Positions 1 through 8,670 of a DNA stretch of 38,561 nt are shown here, in pieces. Each line of letters opens with the position of its first letter. Position 1 is the stretch's first letter. The notes under the pieces are model-generated. The model was not told where the DNA came from. It did not search any database and was given only the letters and a program-made list of their open reading frames with translations. Source of the DNA: Candidatus Poribacteria bacterium (GTDB lineage Bacteria; Poribacteria; WGA-4E; WGA-3G); contig JAJEDN010000024.1 in assembly GCA_022821495.1 (NCBI GenBank), forward strand, positions 1-38,561, read 5' to 3'. The position numbers were made by a program, and so were the translations under genes.

Positions 1-176
1 CCTCACTTTTCATCAGATAAAACTCCAACTTTCCGGTGATAGGCAGATGTTGTCTATCATCAGCGCGCATTTTCATCAACTAAATACACAACAACACCTG
101 TAACTATTGACTCAAACAATCTTTTGAGAAATATCAGTTAAAAAAATCTTACACACTATAAGGAGAACAAGACACA

Positions 177-1028
177 ATGCCAAAGTTTGGTGTAAATTTA
201 TTGCTCTGGGCAGATAAGTTCGATAGAGAAACTGCAGACCTGATTCCGAAAGTTGCTGAAATGGGTTTTGACGGTGTCGAAATCCCTATCTTTGACCCTG
301 ATACCGTGGACATCCCTTACACGCAAGCCCTCCTCAAGGATACCGGTTTAGAGACCATCGGGTGTAATATCATGGGTGGCGACAGGAATCCGATTGACGA
401 GGATCCCGCTATTCGAGAAAACGCGAAAACCTATCTCAAACGCACAGTCGAAATCGTTGCTGAATTGGGTGCCGATACGCTTGTTGGTCCCATGTATAGT
501 GCTGTGGGTAAACTCGTCGGGCGCGCCAGAAATGAACAGGAATGGGGGTGGTGCGTTGAAGGTCTCCGAGAAGTCGCTGAATTCAGTGGAAAACAAGGTG
601 TCACGCTTGCGAGCGAACCGCTCAACCGGTTTGAAACCTATTTCGTCAACATCGCCGAAGATGCTGTTAAACTTTGTCAAGCAGTGGATAACCCCTACTT
701 CAAGGTGCATCTGGACACATTCCACATGAACATCGAAGAAAAGAATCAGGCGGACGCTATTATTGCGACAGGTGATTACTTGCATCACATGCACTGTTGT
801 GAAAATGATCGTGGCACGCCCGGCACAGGCCTGGTTGATTGGGACGGCGTTTTTGGGGCATTGGCACAGGTTAACTACGATAGATGGCTTGTGATTGAAT
901 CGTTTACGCCGGCTGTCAAGGAAATCGCCGCTGCTACGTGCATCTGGCGCGACATCGCACCGAGTGCTGAAAGCCTCGCGATAGATGGTCTCGCATTCCT
1001 GAAACAGAAAGCAGCCGAGTACCTATAA
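177..1028 (+). CDS. Sugar phosphate isomerase/epimerase, D-tagatose/D-psicose 3-epimerase type
   Basis: A 283-residue xylose-isomerase-like TIM barrel, probably a cytosolic ketose 3-epimerase. The four metal ligands of the D-tagatose 3-epimerase/D-psicose 3-epimerase family are visible as E147 (in SEPLNRFE), D180 (in LDTFHM), H206 (in HHMHCCEN) and E241 (in VIESF). Their spacing of 33, 26 and 35 residues matches the family's E152/D185/H211/E246 pattern. The N-terminal FDGVEIPIFD strand also fits. The length is normal for the family. An AAGGAG Shine-Dalgarno at 160-165 supports the ATG at 177. The gene stands alone on this side of the window, and upstream DNA shows only a small TGATAG/CTATCA inverted repeat at 37-59. 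The exact sugar cannot be told from sequence; inosose isomerase or hydroxypyruvate isomerase are less likely given the NRFE motif. Confidence 0.85.
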   Translation: MPKFGVNLLLWADKFDRETADLIPKVAEMGFDGVEIPIFDPDTVDIPYTQALLKDTGLETIGCNIMGGDRNPIDEDPAIRENAKTYLKRTVEIVAELGADTLVGPMYSAVGKLVGRARNEQEWGWCVEGLREVAEFSGKQGVTLASEPLNRFETYFVNIAEDAVKLCQAVDNPYFKVHLDTFHMNIEEKNQADAIIATGDYLHHMHCCENDRGTPGTGLVDWDGVFGALAQVNYDRWLVIESFTPAVKEIAAATCIWRDIAPSAESLAIDGLAFLKQKAAEYL

Positions 1029-1038
1029 AATCATAAAA

Positions 1039-1241
1039 TAACGTGAGTTTGATAATACTTAGGATAGACACATTTGCTCTCAAAGTCCCCCTGATAAGGG
1101 GGATTTAGGGGGTTAAATCACTAAAATCTCTTAAAGTCCCCCTGATAAGGGGGATTTAGGGGGTTAAATCACTAAAATTGAACCTTTTTTGACCAATTTG
1201 TACCTGTTCTGACTTCTAATACTTTTTTTCAGCTCACGTTA
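1039..1241. repeat. Inverted-repeat-bounded intergenic block holding two tandem REP-like units
   Basis: The gap after the epimerase gene holds two copies of a 46-nt unit, at 1082-1127 and 1133-1178 (period 51). Each contains the self-complementary CCCCCTGATAAGGGGG followed by a second TTAGGGGG that could compete for pairing. The block is bounded by a perfect 9-nt inverted repeat, TAACGTGAG at 1039-1047 and CTCACGTTA at 1233-1241. A+T-rich bases flank both ends. A third, interrupted copy of the unit lies at 24056-24156. Confidence 0.6.
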
Positions 1242-1274
1242 AAATAGTAAACCGTTCAAGAGGGAGGGTTGGAG

Positions 1275-4256
1275 ATGCGTTGCATGAAATTGATAGGGCT
1301 GTTCTGCACAATATTCTTTGCTGTTTTTGTAACCGACGGTGTTGTGGCACAGCGGACAACGCCAGATGAAACGGATACTAATACTCCGGAGGAATCACGA
1401 TTTCTCAGCAATATCCGGCAACTCACGTATGACGGAAAACGTGCAGGGGAAGGCTATTTCTCAGAAGATGGCAACGCGCTGATCTTCCAAAGCGAACGTG
1501 AATCGGATAACCCGTTCTATCAGATCTATCTGCTCGATCTATTGACAGGTGATACGCATCGCGTCTCAACGGGTATCGGGAAAACAACCTGTGCCTTCTT
1601 TCGTCCGGGTACGGATGAGGTGCTTTATGCTTCTACACACCACGACGCTTTCGCACAGGCAAAACAGGAAGAGGAGCTGAAATTCCGAGCGTCTGGGCAA
1701 GAGAGACGCTACAGTTGGGATTACGATGCGGCGATGGACATCTTCTCGGCAAATCGGGATGGCAGCGACCTCAAGCAATTAACAGACGCGCCCGGTTATG
1801 ATGCTGAAGCCTCATATTCGCCCGACGGCAAACGCATCGTCTTCTGTTCGCTTCGAGATGCATATCCTAAAAGCCAACTCTCCGCTAAGGCGTTAAAGCA
1901 ACTTGAAGTGGATCCCGCCTATTTCGGCGAAATTTATATCATGAACGCTGACGGGTCAGATCAGGTGCGTTTGACAGATTCACCTGGGTACGACGGCGGT
2001 CCCTTCTTTACCCCGGATGGGCAACACATCGTCTGGCGGCACTTCACGCCCGACGGGAGCCAAGCCGACATCTACACGATGCGGATAGATGGTTCAAACG
2101 TGCGACGACTCACTGATTTTCAGAGTATGTCGTGGGCACCTTACTTCCATCCGAGTGGTGCCTATGTTATCTTCGCTTCTAATAAACTCGGATTCTCTAA
2201 TTTTGAGTTATATCTCGTTGATGGTAGCGGTAGACATCAACCGGTTCGTGTTACGACAACCGACGGATTTGATGGACTTCCGGTGTTTTCACCCGACGGA
2301 AATCGTTTGTGCTGGACCTCGAATCGGAACAGTCAAGAGGTATCACAACTCTATCTCGCAGATTGGGATCATCAAGCTGCACTCGACGCCATCGCTTTAG
2401 CACCTATAGCTCATAACGCGCCAATACCGATTTTCAACTCGCTGGCAAAGGATGCCACACAAACATCTGGTGCTTCAACGCCAACGAAAATCAGCATCCA
2501 GCAGCAGGTAGAATTCCTGGCATCCGACGAGTTGGAAGGCAGGATGACGGGTTCGGCAGGGGCAAAACGCGCAGCGGAACACATCGCCACGCAGTTCACA
2601 CAACTTAATCTCAAGCCCATCGGTGATGCGGCGAGTTATTTCCAAGAATTTACGTTCACCGCCGGAAGACGGATTATAGCAGCGGAAAACACGTTTCACA
2701 TCACCCGCCAAATGCACGGATCCGAGCAGGTAATGGAATTCAGCGTGGAACAAGATTTCCAACCGCTCTCCTTTTCTCGAAACGGAGTCGTTGAAGGTGA
2801 AGTGGTCTTTGTGGGGTATGGGTTAACCGTCCCCGGCGAGCTAGGTGAAGGGTATGACGCTTATGCGGGTCTGGATGTGAAAGATAAAATCGTTATCGCG
2901 CTCCGCTACGTGCCTGAAGCCGTCGAACCCGAACGCCGTCAGCAATTGAATCGGTATGCTGGACTCCGTTACAAGGCGATGCAAGCGCGGGAGCAAGGCG
3001 CGAGTGCGTTTCTTGTCGTTGCTGGCCCGAATTCTCCGAACGCGGGCAAACTGATTCCGCTTGATTTTGATAGCAGTCTCGCGGATTCCGGGATTGTCGC
3101 CGCGTCTATAAGTGATACCGTTGCAAACGCGCTCTTTGCGGCATCGGGTAAAAACCTGAAAGATGTTCAATCCGGACTGGATGTCGAAAATCCACACTTT
3201 CTCGGACAGTTTCCGCTGCCGGCTGTCAAAATCAAGATCGTCGTTTCGGTTGAGAAAGTTAAGAAAACCGATCAAAATGTGGTCGCGCTTCTGCCACCCG
3301 CAGAATTAACAGACGACACTGAGTATGTTATTGTCGGTGCACACTACGACCATATCGGTCATGGTGAAATCGGTTCACTTGCCCGGAAAGGCGAAGAAGG
3401 ACAAATTCACAACGGCGCGGATGATAACGCTTCCGGCACTGCTGTCGTATTGGAATTGGCTACTACGCTCAGCGAAGTCTATCAGAAACACCCCGAAAAG
3501 TTCCGCAGGGGTATCATCTTCGCGCTTTGGTCAGGTGAGGAACTTGGACTTATCGGCTCTACCCATTTTGTCAATGACCCTGTCGTACCTTTAGAGCAAG
3601 TCGCGGCGTACGTCAACTTTGATATGGTCGGACGGCTCCGTGAAAACAAACTTATCTTGCAAGGGGTTGGCTCTTCGTCTGTATGGACAAAATTGATTGA
3701 GAAGCGAAATGTCCCTATAGGCTTTAATCTCACACTCCAAGAAGATCCGTATCTGCCAACGGATGTGACTGCCTTCTATCCGAAGGAAGTACCGGTACTC
3801 AGCTTCTTCACTGGCGGACACGAGGACTATAACCGACCCACAGACGATCCAGACACACTCAATTATGCTGGCATAGAACGGATTGCGCGCCTGGCACACG
3901 GTATCGTTTCGGATTTAGTGAATACGCCTGAGCGTCCGGCGTACGTGCGCGTCGAACGGAGTCAGTCAGAGGAAGGGAGTCGTGATACGCTCCGTGCGTA
4001 TCTTGGGACGATCCCGGATTATACTACGGAAGGCACGGGTGTTAAACTCTCCGGTGTGCGTGCGGAAGGTCCCGCCGATAAAGCCGGTTTAAAGAGTGGT
4101 GATGTTATCGTCGAATTTGGTGGACAAAAGATTACCAACATCTATGACTATACTTATGCGCTTGATGCTGTGAAGATTGGCGAACCTGTTGAAGTTGTTG
4201 TGCTACGAGAGGGAAAACGCGTAAAACTGACGGTTACGCCTGAAGCTCGGAACTAA
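1275..4256 (+). CDS. Secreted TolB-propeller / PA / M28 metallopeptidase / PDZ fusion protein
   Basis: A large exported multidomain protein of 993 residues from the ATG at 1275. That start has AGGGAGGG at 1261-1268; a TTG at 1269 and an ATG at 1284 are alternatives. Domains in order: a signal peptide ending near VVAQ; six or so PD40/TolB-like propeller blades (about 40-370, repeated SPDGKRIVF, TPDGQHIVW and SPDGNRLCW motifs); a protease-associated-like segment (about 470-660); a family M28 zinc aminopeptidase (about 670-900); and a C-terminal PDZ domain (about 905-990, GDVIVEFGG). M28 metal and catalytic residues are all present: H690 and D692 in AHYDH, D716 in GADDN, E755/E756 in GEEL, D783 in NFDMVG and H849 in GGHED. 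It should be an active periplasmic or extracellular peptidase. The following ATPase gene starts 20 nt downstream, so they may be co-transcribed. The fusion order is clear; the substrate is unknown. Confidence 0.88.
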   Translation: MRCMKLIGLFCTIFFAVFVTDGVVAQRTTPDETDTNTPEESRFLSNIRQLTYDGKRAGEGYFSEDGNALIFQSERESDNPFYQIYLLDLLTGDTHRVSTGIGKTTCAFFRPGTDEVLYASTHHDAFAQAKQEEELKFRASGQERRYSWDYDAAMDIFSANRDGSDLKQLTDAPGYDAEASYSPDGKRIVFCSLRDAYPKSQLSAKALKQLEVDPAYFGEIYIMNADGSDQVRLTDSPGYDGGPFFTPDGQHIVWRHFTPDGSQADIYTMRIDGSNVRRLTDFQSMSWAPYFHPSGAYVIFASNKLGFSNFELYLVDGSGRHQPVRVTTTDGFDGLPVFSPDGNRLCWTSNRNSQEVSQLYLADWDHQAALDAIALAPIAHNAPIPIFNSLAKDATQTSGASTPTKISIQQQVEFLASDELEGRMTGSAGAKRAAEHIATQFTQLNLKPIGDAASYFQEFTFTAGRRIIAAENTFHITRQMHGSEQVMEFSVEQDFQPLSFSRNGVVEGEVVFVGYGLTVPGELGEGYDAYAGLDVKDKIVIALRYVPEAVEPERRQQLNRYAGLRYKAMQAREQGASAFLVVAGPNSPNAGKLIPLDFDSSLADSGIVAASISDTVANALFAASGKNLKDVQSGLDVENPHFLGQFPLPAVKIKIVVSVEKVKKTDQNVVALLPPAELTDDTEYVIVGAHYDHIGHGEIGSLARKGEEGQIHNGADDNASGTAVVLELATTLSEVYQKHPEKFRRGIIFALWSGEELGLIGSTHFVNDPVVPLEQVAAYVNFDMVGRLRENKLILQGVGSSSVWTKLIEKRNVPIGFNLTLQEDPYLPTDVTAFYPKEVPVLSFFTGGHEDYNRPTDDPDTLNYAGIERIARLAHGIVSDLVNTPERPAYVRVERSQSEEGSRDTLRAYLGTIPDYTTEGTGVKLSGVRAEGPADKAGLKSGDVIVEFGGQKITNIYDYTYALDAVKIGEPVEVVVLREGKRVKLTVTPEARN

Positions 4257-4275
4257 TTTTTTCATAGGTGGAAGA

Positions 4276-5883
4276 ATGAGCATGAGAAGTTTTGAAATCA
4301 GTGGTCCCGTGTATCCCGAGGATAACTACATCGTCGAGCGCACAGAGGAACTTTCGGATTTTGTTCATCGGTTGGAAAAGGGTAGATACGTTGTCCTCTT
4401 TGCCCCGAGGCAAACCGGTAAAACAACGTTCTTCCGTCTTGCTTTAAAGACCCTTGCAGCGGATATGTACCTCCCAATTCAGCTCGATTTTCAGTCCGCC
4501 AATAACCTTGAACCCTCTGAGTTTTATGAAGGTGTTTACGAAGACATTTGCGAGGAAATAGAGAAGTTTTTTCAAAACGGTGGCATCCCAATGCCTGAGG
4601 GGTTAACACAATTTCTGGATGAGACAGAAATTGTGAATCATCGCTCTATGCGAAGATTTTTCAGACGATTTTCAAGTTTGCTGGAACAGCACGCGAATGG
4701 ACAGAAGGTTGTGCTTATCATCGATGAGTTTGATGGTATCCCGCGAACCGTTTTGAGCGATTTTCTCTATACACTCCGCCATATCTACATCTCAGGGAGG
4801 ACTCGATGCCCGCACAGCGTCGGTATTGTCGGTGTCAAGAGCATTACACAGCTCAACTATGACCGCTCTATCTCTCCGTTTAATATCCAAGATGAATTCA
4901 AATTGCCCAACTTTACGCTTGAACAGGTACAGGAACTGATTTTACAATACACAGACGAAGTTGGTCAGCCCTTCATCCCTGAAGTCATTGAATCTATTCA
5001 CAAGCAGACTGCAGGACAACCTGTGCTTGTCAATCGCTTCGCGCAAATTCTTACCCAGGAGATGGACATCCCGAAAAGCGAACGGATTACAATGGAGCAT
5101 TTCTCAGAAGCACACGGACAACTCCTTCGTGAACGCCCTACACACGTCGAGCATCTGGTAACCAATATCCGTAAGAACCGCCAATTTGAAACGCTCCTTA
5201 TGAAAATCGCTGCTTATGATGATGGCGTAGCGTTCAACCTTTACAATCCACTCATGCGCGAACTCGCCACTTACGGTGTCATCGCTGAAGGTGCTGACGG
5301 TCTGTGTGAAATCATCAATCCGATTTATCACTATTGTATCATTCAGGCATTCAAACCCGTAGTGAATGGGTTAGAGCAAGACTATTTCTCTGAAAGCAAC
5401 AGCGATGGGTTTCAGGACTATCTCACAGTAGATGGACAGATTCAGATGCTTGCACTCCTTGATAATTTCCGCGACTTTATCGCCCGCTCAGGTTTCAAAA
5501 TCCTACAAGTGCCTGAGACTCCACAAGAATATGTCGGTCAACATCTCCTCTTCGCGTATCTGGATCAGTTCGTGCAGATTGTAGGTGGAACGATGTACCT
5601 TGAGGTGCAAACCGGACGCGGCAGAATGGATATCATTATCCTCCACAACCACCAGAAATACATCGTTGAAACAAAAATCTGGAGCGGGGCTGGTCGTTAT
5701 CAGGCAGGCAAAACACAACTCGCGGCGTACGTTAAACTTGAAAAGGCTGTGGCGGGATACTACATTGTATTTGATCACCGCAGTTCCGCAGAGGCTCGTA
5801 CCGAAACAGAGACATTAGATGGCGATCTGACGATTCGGAGTTACATAATTCCTGTCATACAAGAACGCCCTTCCACTGGATAG
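4276..5883 (+). CDS. AAA-like ATPase with C-terminal PD-(D/E)XK nuclease-like domain
   Basis: A 535-residue cytoplasmic protein with an N-terminal P-loop ATPase domain. Walker A is APRQTGKTT at 43-51 and Walker B is VVLIIDEFDG at about 145-154, followed by a winged-helix-like region. The C-terminal part carries a PD-(D/E)XK signature: GRGRMDIIIL at about 448-457, then YIVETKIW at about 463-470, which gives a D...ExK arrangement. The family (AAA-ATPase-like plus PDDEXK_9-type domain) is common in Bacteroidetes-like and uncultured genomes. It is usually annotated only as ATP-binding protein; a role in DNA processing or defence is proposed, not shown. The ATG at 4276 has AGGTGG at 4266-4271 only four bases upstream; the ATG at 4282 is an equally reasonable start. 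It follows the peptidase gene by 20 nt, with no terminator between. Confidence 0.8.
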   Translation: MSMRSFEISGPVYPEDNYIVERTEELSDFVHRLEKGRYVVLFAPRQTGKTTFFRLALKTLAADMYLPIQLDFQSANNLEPSEFYEGVYEDICEEIEKFFQNGGIPMPEGLTQFLDETEIVNHRSMRRFFRRFSSLLEQHANGQKVVLIIDEFDGIPRTVLSDFLYTLRHIYISGRTRCPHSVGIVGVKSITQLNYDRSISPFNIQDEFKLPNFTLEQVQELILQYTDEVGQPFIPEVIESIHKQTAGQPVLVNRFAQILTQEMDIPKSERITMEHFSEAHGQLLRERPTHVEHLVTNIRKNRQFETLLMKIAAYDDGVAFNLYNPLMRELATYGVIAEGADGLCEIINPIYHYCIIQAFKPVVNGLEQDYFSESNSDGFQDYLTVDGQIQMLALLDNFRDFIARSGFKILQVPETPQEYVGQHLLFAYLDQFVQIVGGTMYLEVQTGRGRMDIIILHNHQKYIVETKIWSGAGRYQAGKTQLAAYVKLEKAVAGYYIVFDHRSSAEARTETETLDGDLTIRSYIIPVIQERPSTG

Positions 5884-5895
5884 TCCTTACTATAA

Positions 5896-5993
5896 TAACC
5901 CAAGTTGGCACTTGTAAATCCATGAAATTTATAATGTTTTTATTCAAAAAACAAAAAGATAACCCATGGAACTAACTATTGTAACCCAACTTG
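5896..5993 (+). promoter_or_regulatory. Intergenic region with candidate promoter and inverted repeat
   Basis: The gap before the binding-protein gene contains a perfect TATAAT at 5930-5935. Its best -35, TTGGCA at 5905-5910, sits at a long 19-nt spacing, so the promoter is tentative. An 8-nt inverted repeat CAAGTTGG (5901-5908) / CCAACTTG (5986-5993) surrounds the -10 box. The heptamer TAACCCA also occurs three times in the interval. An operator or attenuator is possible but not demonstrated. Confidence 0.35.
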
Positions 5994-6048
5994 CTACAAA
6001 GAGGTCTATCTATTTTTAGGATTCACTATAAATGTATAGGAGATATTT

Positions 6049-7224
6049 ATGAACACGAAAATTTTTCAGTTTATGCTATGCGTCCTCCTTACGCTCTCAG
6101 TGGCGTTATTATCTGGGTGTGAACGGATGCGCGACATGGGGATGACCGACGAGATGGTCACTCCGCCCGATGAAACGACTACGCCCACACTTAAAGTGGG
6201 TTTGATTCATCCGCAGCCCAATTATACCAGTTTTGGCAAAGGGGCTGAACTCGCCCAAGCTGAGATCAACGCAGCTGGCGGCATTCTCAACATGCAAGTC
6301 GAGTTGAGCTTTAGGGAAGAAACGACAGATACCGTTGTTCAGTCAGCAACAGAATTAGCTGAAATGGAAGGGGTTGTTGCGATATTGGGACCTCTCTTTT
6401 CGAGCCATGCTGTGAAAGTTGGACCGGTTACCAATATTCCGGTACTCCTCGGAGCAACACGGGCAGAGGTCACGGCAGACGCGACTGACCCAAACGATTT
6501 TATGTTTCTTATTGCAGGCTCTAATGTGTTACAGGCGAAACTTCTGGCACAAGTTATAAGTCAACAGGGAGCGAGCAGTGCTGCAATGATTTGGCAAGAT
6601 ATGGATGTCTATTCTGAGGGTTTTGTGCAATCATTTAAGGCAAGTTTTGAAAAACTTGGTGGGCGCGTCGTTGTCGAGCAAACCTATGAAAGTGGGGCGA
6701 TGCTATTTACTGAACAACTGACTGCAGTTAAAGATGCAGCCCCTGATGTCCTTCTTCTCGCCAGTTTCCCCCCAGCGAACCCATATATAATGAAACAGGC
6801 ACGGGACATGGGAATTGAATCTACCTTTATTGGTAGTGATGGTTGGGACGATCCGCTGATGTCTACGACTTTGGCGGATAATGAACCTGTTGACGGTTAC
6901 TATTGTACCAACTTAGATCCGGATGCTGTGGCTTTTAATGCTGCTTATACGGCGAAATACGGCTCTGTTGATGGCATTGCAGCTGCAGGCTATGATGCCC
7001 TGAGAATCTTGAAAATGGCAATTGAGACAGTGGGATCAACCGATGATCCGACTGCGATTCGAGATGCGATCGCTAAAATCACAAACTACGAAGGGGCTAC
7101 AAGTATCTCTCATTTTGATGTGAACCGCAATCCGGTCAAAAGTGTTGGGGTCCGTCAAATTCTTAATGGTATGCCACAGGATATGATAATTGAGGCAACA
7201 CCTGAGATGAGTGCACCTGAATAA
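6049..7224 (+). CDS. ABC-type branched-chain amino acid-like substrate-binding lipoprotein
   Basis: A 391-residue periplasmic-binding-protein fold of the Leu/Ile/Val-binding (Peripla_BP_6) type. The N-terminus is a lipoprotein signal with lipobox LLSGC and the acylated Cys at residue 24, followed by a flexible Thr/Pro-rich linker. The mature part starts TLKVGLIHPQPNYTSFGKGAELAQAEINAAGGI, cut here as the usual first strand and helix of the fold, followed by the typical AILGPLFSSHA and FIGSDGWDDP segments. It would capture a small ligand, perhaps an amino acid, outside the inner membrane. No ABC permease or ATPase gene lies next to it, so its transporter must be encoded elsewhere, or it may act as a sensor. 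AGGAG at 6038-6042 supports the ATG. The ligand is unknown. Confidence 0.87.
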   Translation: MNTKIFQFMLCVLLTLSVALLSGCERMRDMGMTDEMVTPPDETTTPTLKVGLIHPQPNYTSFGKGAELAQAEINAAGGILNMQVELSFREETTDTVVQSATELAEMEGVVAILGPLFSSHAVKVGPVTNIPVLLGATRAEVTADATDPNDFMFLIAGSNVLQAKLLAQVISQQGASSAAMIWQDMDVYSEGFVQSFKASFEKLGGRVVVEQTYESGAMLFTEQLTAVKDAAPDVLLLASFPPANPYIMKQARDMGIESTFIGSDGWDDPLMSTTLADNEPVDGYYCTNLDPDAVAFNAAYTAKYGSVDGIAAAGYDALRILKMAIETVGSTDDPTAIRDAIAKITNYEGATSISHFDVNRNPVKSVGVRQILNGMPQDMIIEATPEMSAPE

Positions 7225-7244
7225 GTCTAAAACGGATCAAATGA

Positions 7245-7289
7245 AAAGCGCGCTGTAACGGATCTTCAAATGCTGTTGCAGCGCGCTTT
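7245..7289. terminator. Bidirectional terminator between convergent genes
   Basis: A perfect 11-nt inverted repeat, AAAGCGCGCTG (7245-7255) and CAGCGCGCTTT (7279-7289), lies between the ends of the binding lipoprotein gene and the minus-strand phosphatase gene. T-rich tracts follow it on both strands. The 23-nt loop is long for an intrinsic terminator, but the position between convergent stops fits. Confidence 0.65.
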
Positions 7290-7319
7290 ACTTTATTTTA
7301 CGAACCAAACCAATTTTCG

Positions 7320-8438
7320 CTACTCAAATGTCAGATAGGCGACAACTCCGGCATGGTCGGAGGGCCACAACCCGGAAGGCAGACGGTCTGACGGTTTATC
7401 GCCGACAGTGTGTGTCATAACAGATGCCGGTACCAGATTTCGGACAAAAATCTGATCAATCCGAACAGAGTGGTCACTCACCGCATTCAAGATGTCATCG
7501 GCTTGGCAACACGTATTGCCGGTGCCGACGGAATCCATTTGCCAAACATCAATATACCCCGCGGATAGCAAAATTTGGTAAGCAGTACCGTTGGGTGCCA
7601 CTGTATTGAAATCGCCTAACAGGATGATTGGTAAAGTTTCGTCTTGAAGGTTATTCACGAGTTCTTGTGCTTGTGCCACCCGGCTTTCCTTTCCTAATAC
7701 CTCTGCCTCCAAATGTGTATTAACAACACGGTATGTGGTCCCTGAGATGGTGGCGTCTACGGCGGTGTAACCTCTTTGCACTTCAAGCCCAAGCATTTCG
7801 ATTGTCAGCAGATTTACATAATTCGTACTCACGGGACGCGATACTACGACATCGCTGCGAGACAGTATCACATCATAATCGGTTAATCGGATGTCGTCAA
7901 TACCGGCATCTGTAAATATTGGCATTTCAATATCTATATTCTCAACTTTTGCAGCAACTTCGTAACTTAAGCCCTCTGACTGAAGCGCGTCCATCAAGAT
8001 TTGAAGAAAATCCATAATAACCTCTTCAGCGGGAACGAGTCCTCCAGCAATCCGATCACCTGGACTTTGTCGACGAATGAGTGAAATTTCTTGTAACCCG
8101 ATAAGATGCGGTTGATAGGCTTTTATAGATTGAGCAATTGCCGCAGCACGACTCGGAAAGTCTGATGCTATAACAGCGTCATACATGTCAGCGACTGCCT
8201 GAGGCACCTCTAACAGGTTCTCTACAACTAAAAGTCCATCCGTACTGCCCCCAACGTAAACATTGTAAGTCATCACTGTGAGGGGTTCCGCTTCTAATGT
8301 ACTGTCATCCGGTAGCATCGGGTCTGGTATTCTTTCGCAGCCCGAAAGGCTCAATAGGACCCCAAATAACAGCATCACGATTTTGAGCGGACTGACAGAT
8401 TTTGAAAATTTTCTATAAATATTTGCTTTCTTTGACAT
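7320..8438 (-). CDS. Endonuclease/exonuclease/phosphatase-family lipoprotein
   Basis: A 372-residue exported protein of the DNase I-like metal-dependent phosphoesterase (EEP) superfamily. A lipobox LSGC puts the lipidated Cys at residue 34. Conserved EEP residues are visible in order: N59 in TYNVY, E117 in GLQEIS, H242 in NTHLE, D276 and N278 in LLGDFNT, D329 in RIDQIF, and D361-H362 in PSDHAG. The set is complete, so it should be catalytically active. The substrate could be DNA, a phospholipid (sphingomyelinase-like), an inositol phosphate or a small phosphoester. The start at 8438 was chosen because GGAG at 8445-8448 is then six bases away; upstream TTG (8450) and ATG (8444) codons lie on top of that site. 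It is divergent from the small lipoprotein at 8671. Confidence 0.85.
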   Translation of the reverse strand: MSKKANIYRKFSKSVSPLKIVMLLFGVLLSLSGCERIPDPMLPDDSTLEAEPLTVMTYNVYVGGSTDGLLVVENLLEVPQAVADMYDAVIASDFPSRAAAIAQSIKAYQPHLIGLQEISLIRRQSPGDRIAGGLVPAEEVIMDFLQILMDALQSEGLSYEVAAKVENIDIEMPIFTDAGIDDIRLTDYDVILSRSDVVVSRPVSTNYVNLLTIEMLGLEVQRGYTAVDATISGTTYRVVNTHLEAEVLGKESRVAQAQELVNNLQDETLPIILLGDFNTVAPNGTAYQILLSAGYIDVWQMDSVGTGNTCCQADDILNAVSDHSVRIDQIFVRNLVPASVMTHTVGDKPSDRLPSGLWPSDHAGVVAYLTFE

Positions 8439-8486
8439 ATTCATCTCCAACGCCTCAATTTTTGAATTAAGGGAACTGTGCTAAGC

Positions 8487-8504
8487 GGCGATCTTCTGAT
8501 CGCC
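8487..8504. repeat. Short perfect palindrome (REP-like hairpin)
   Basis: GGCGATC (8487-8493) and GATCGCC (8498-8504) form a perfect 7-nt stem with a TTCT tetraloop, in the divergent intergenic region. It resembles the short G+C-rich palindromes found in other gaps of this window. Confidence 0.6.
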
Positions 8505-8604
8505 ACCTATATTGATTTTTTATTCCTCGTGAAAAAACCGCGCGAAAAAGAGAATACCACAAACTTGCCCACTTGTCAAACCGAAATGATTCAACGACTT
8601 TCGC

Positions 8605-8633
8605 TTGACATTTACCTGCATTTTCACTATACT
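8605..8633 (+). promoter_or_regulatory. Sigma-70-type promoter of the small lipoprotein gene
   Basis: A consensus -35 TTGACA (8605-8610) is separated by 17 nt from -10 TATACT (8628-8633). Transcription should start near 8640, leaving a leader of about 30 nt before the ATG at 8671. This is one of the best promoter matches in the window. Confidence 0.8.
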
Positions 8634-8670
8634 TAAGGCAGTTTCTAAAAGACTCATGGAGGTATATATT

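Noticed and set aside
1..176. Promoter or attenuator upstream of the first epimerase gene
   Set aside because: TTGACT at 107-112 has no good -10 at normal spacing, and the TGATAG/CTATCA repeat is short; nothing firm can be said.
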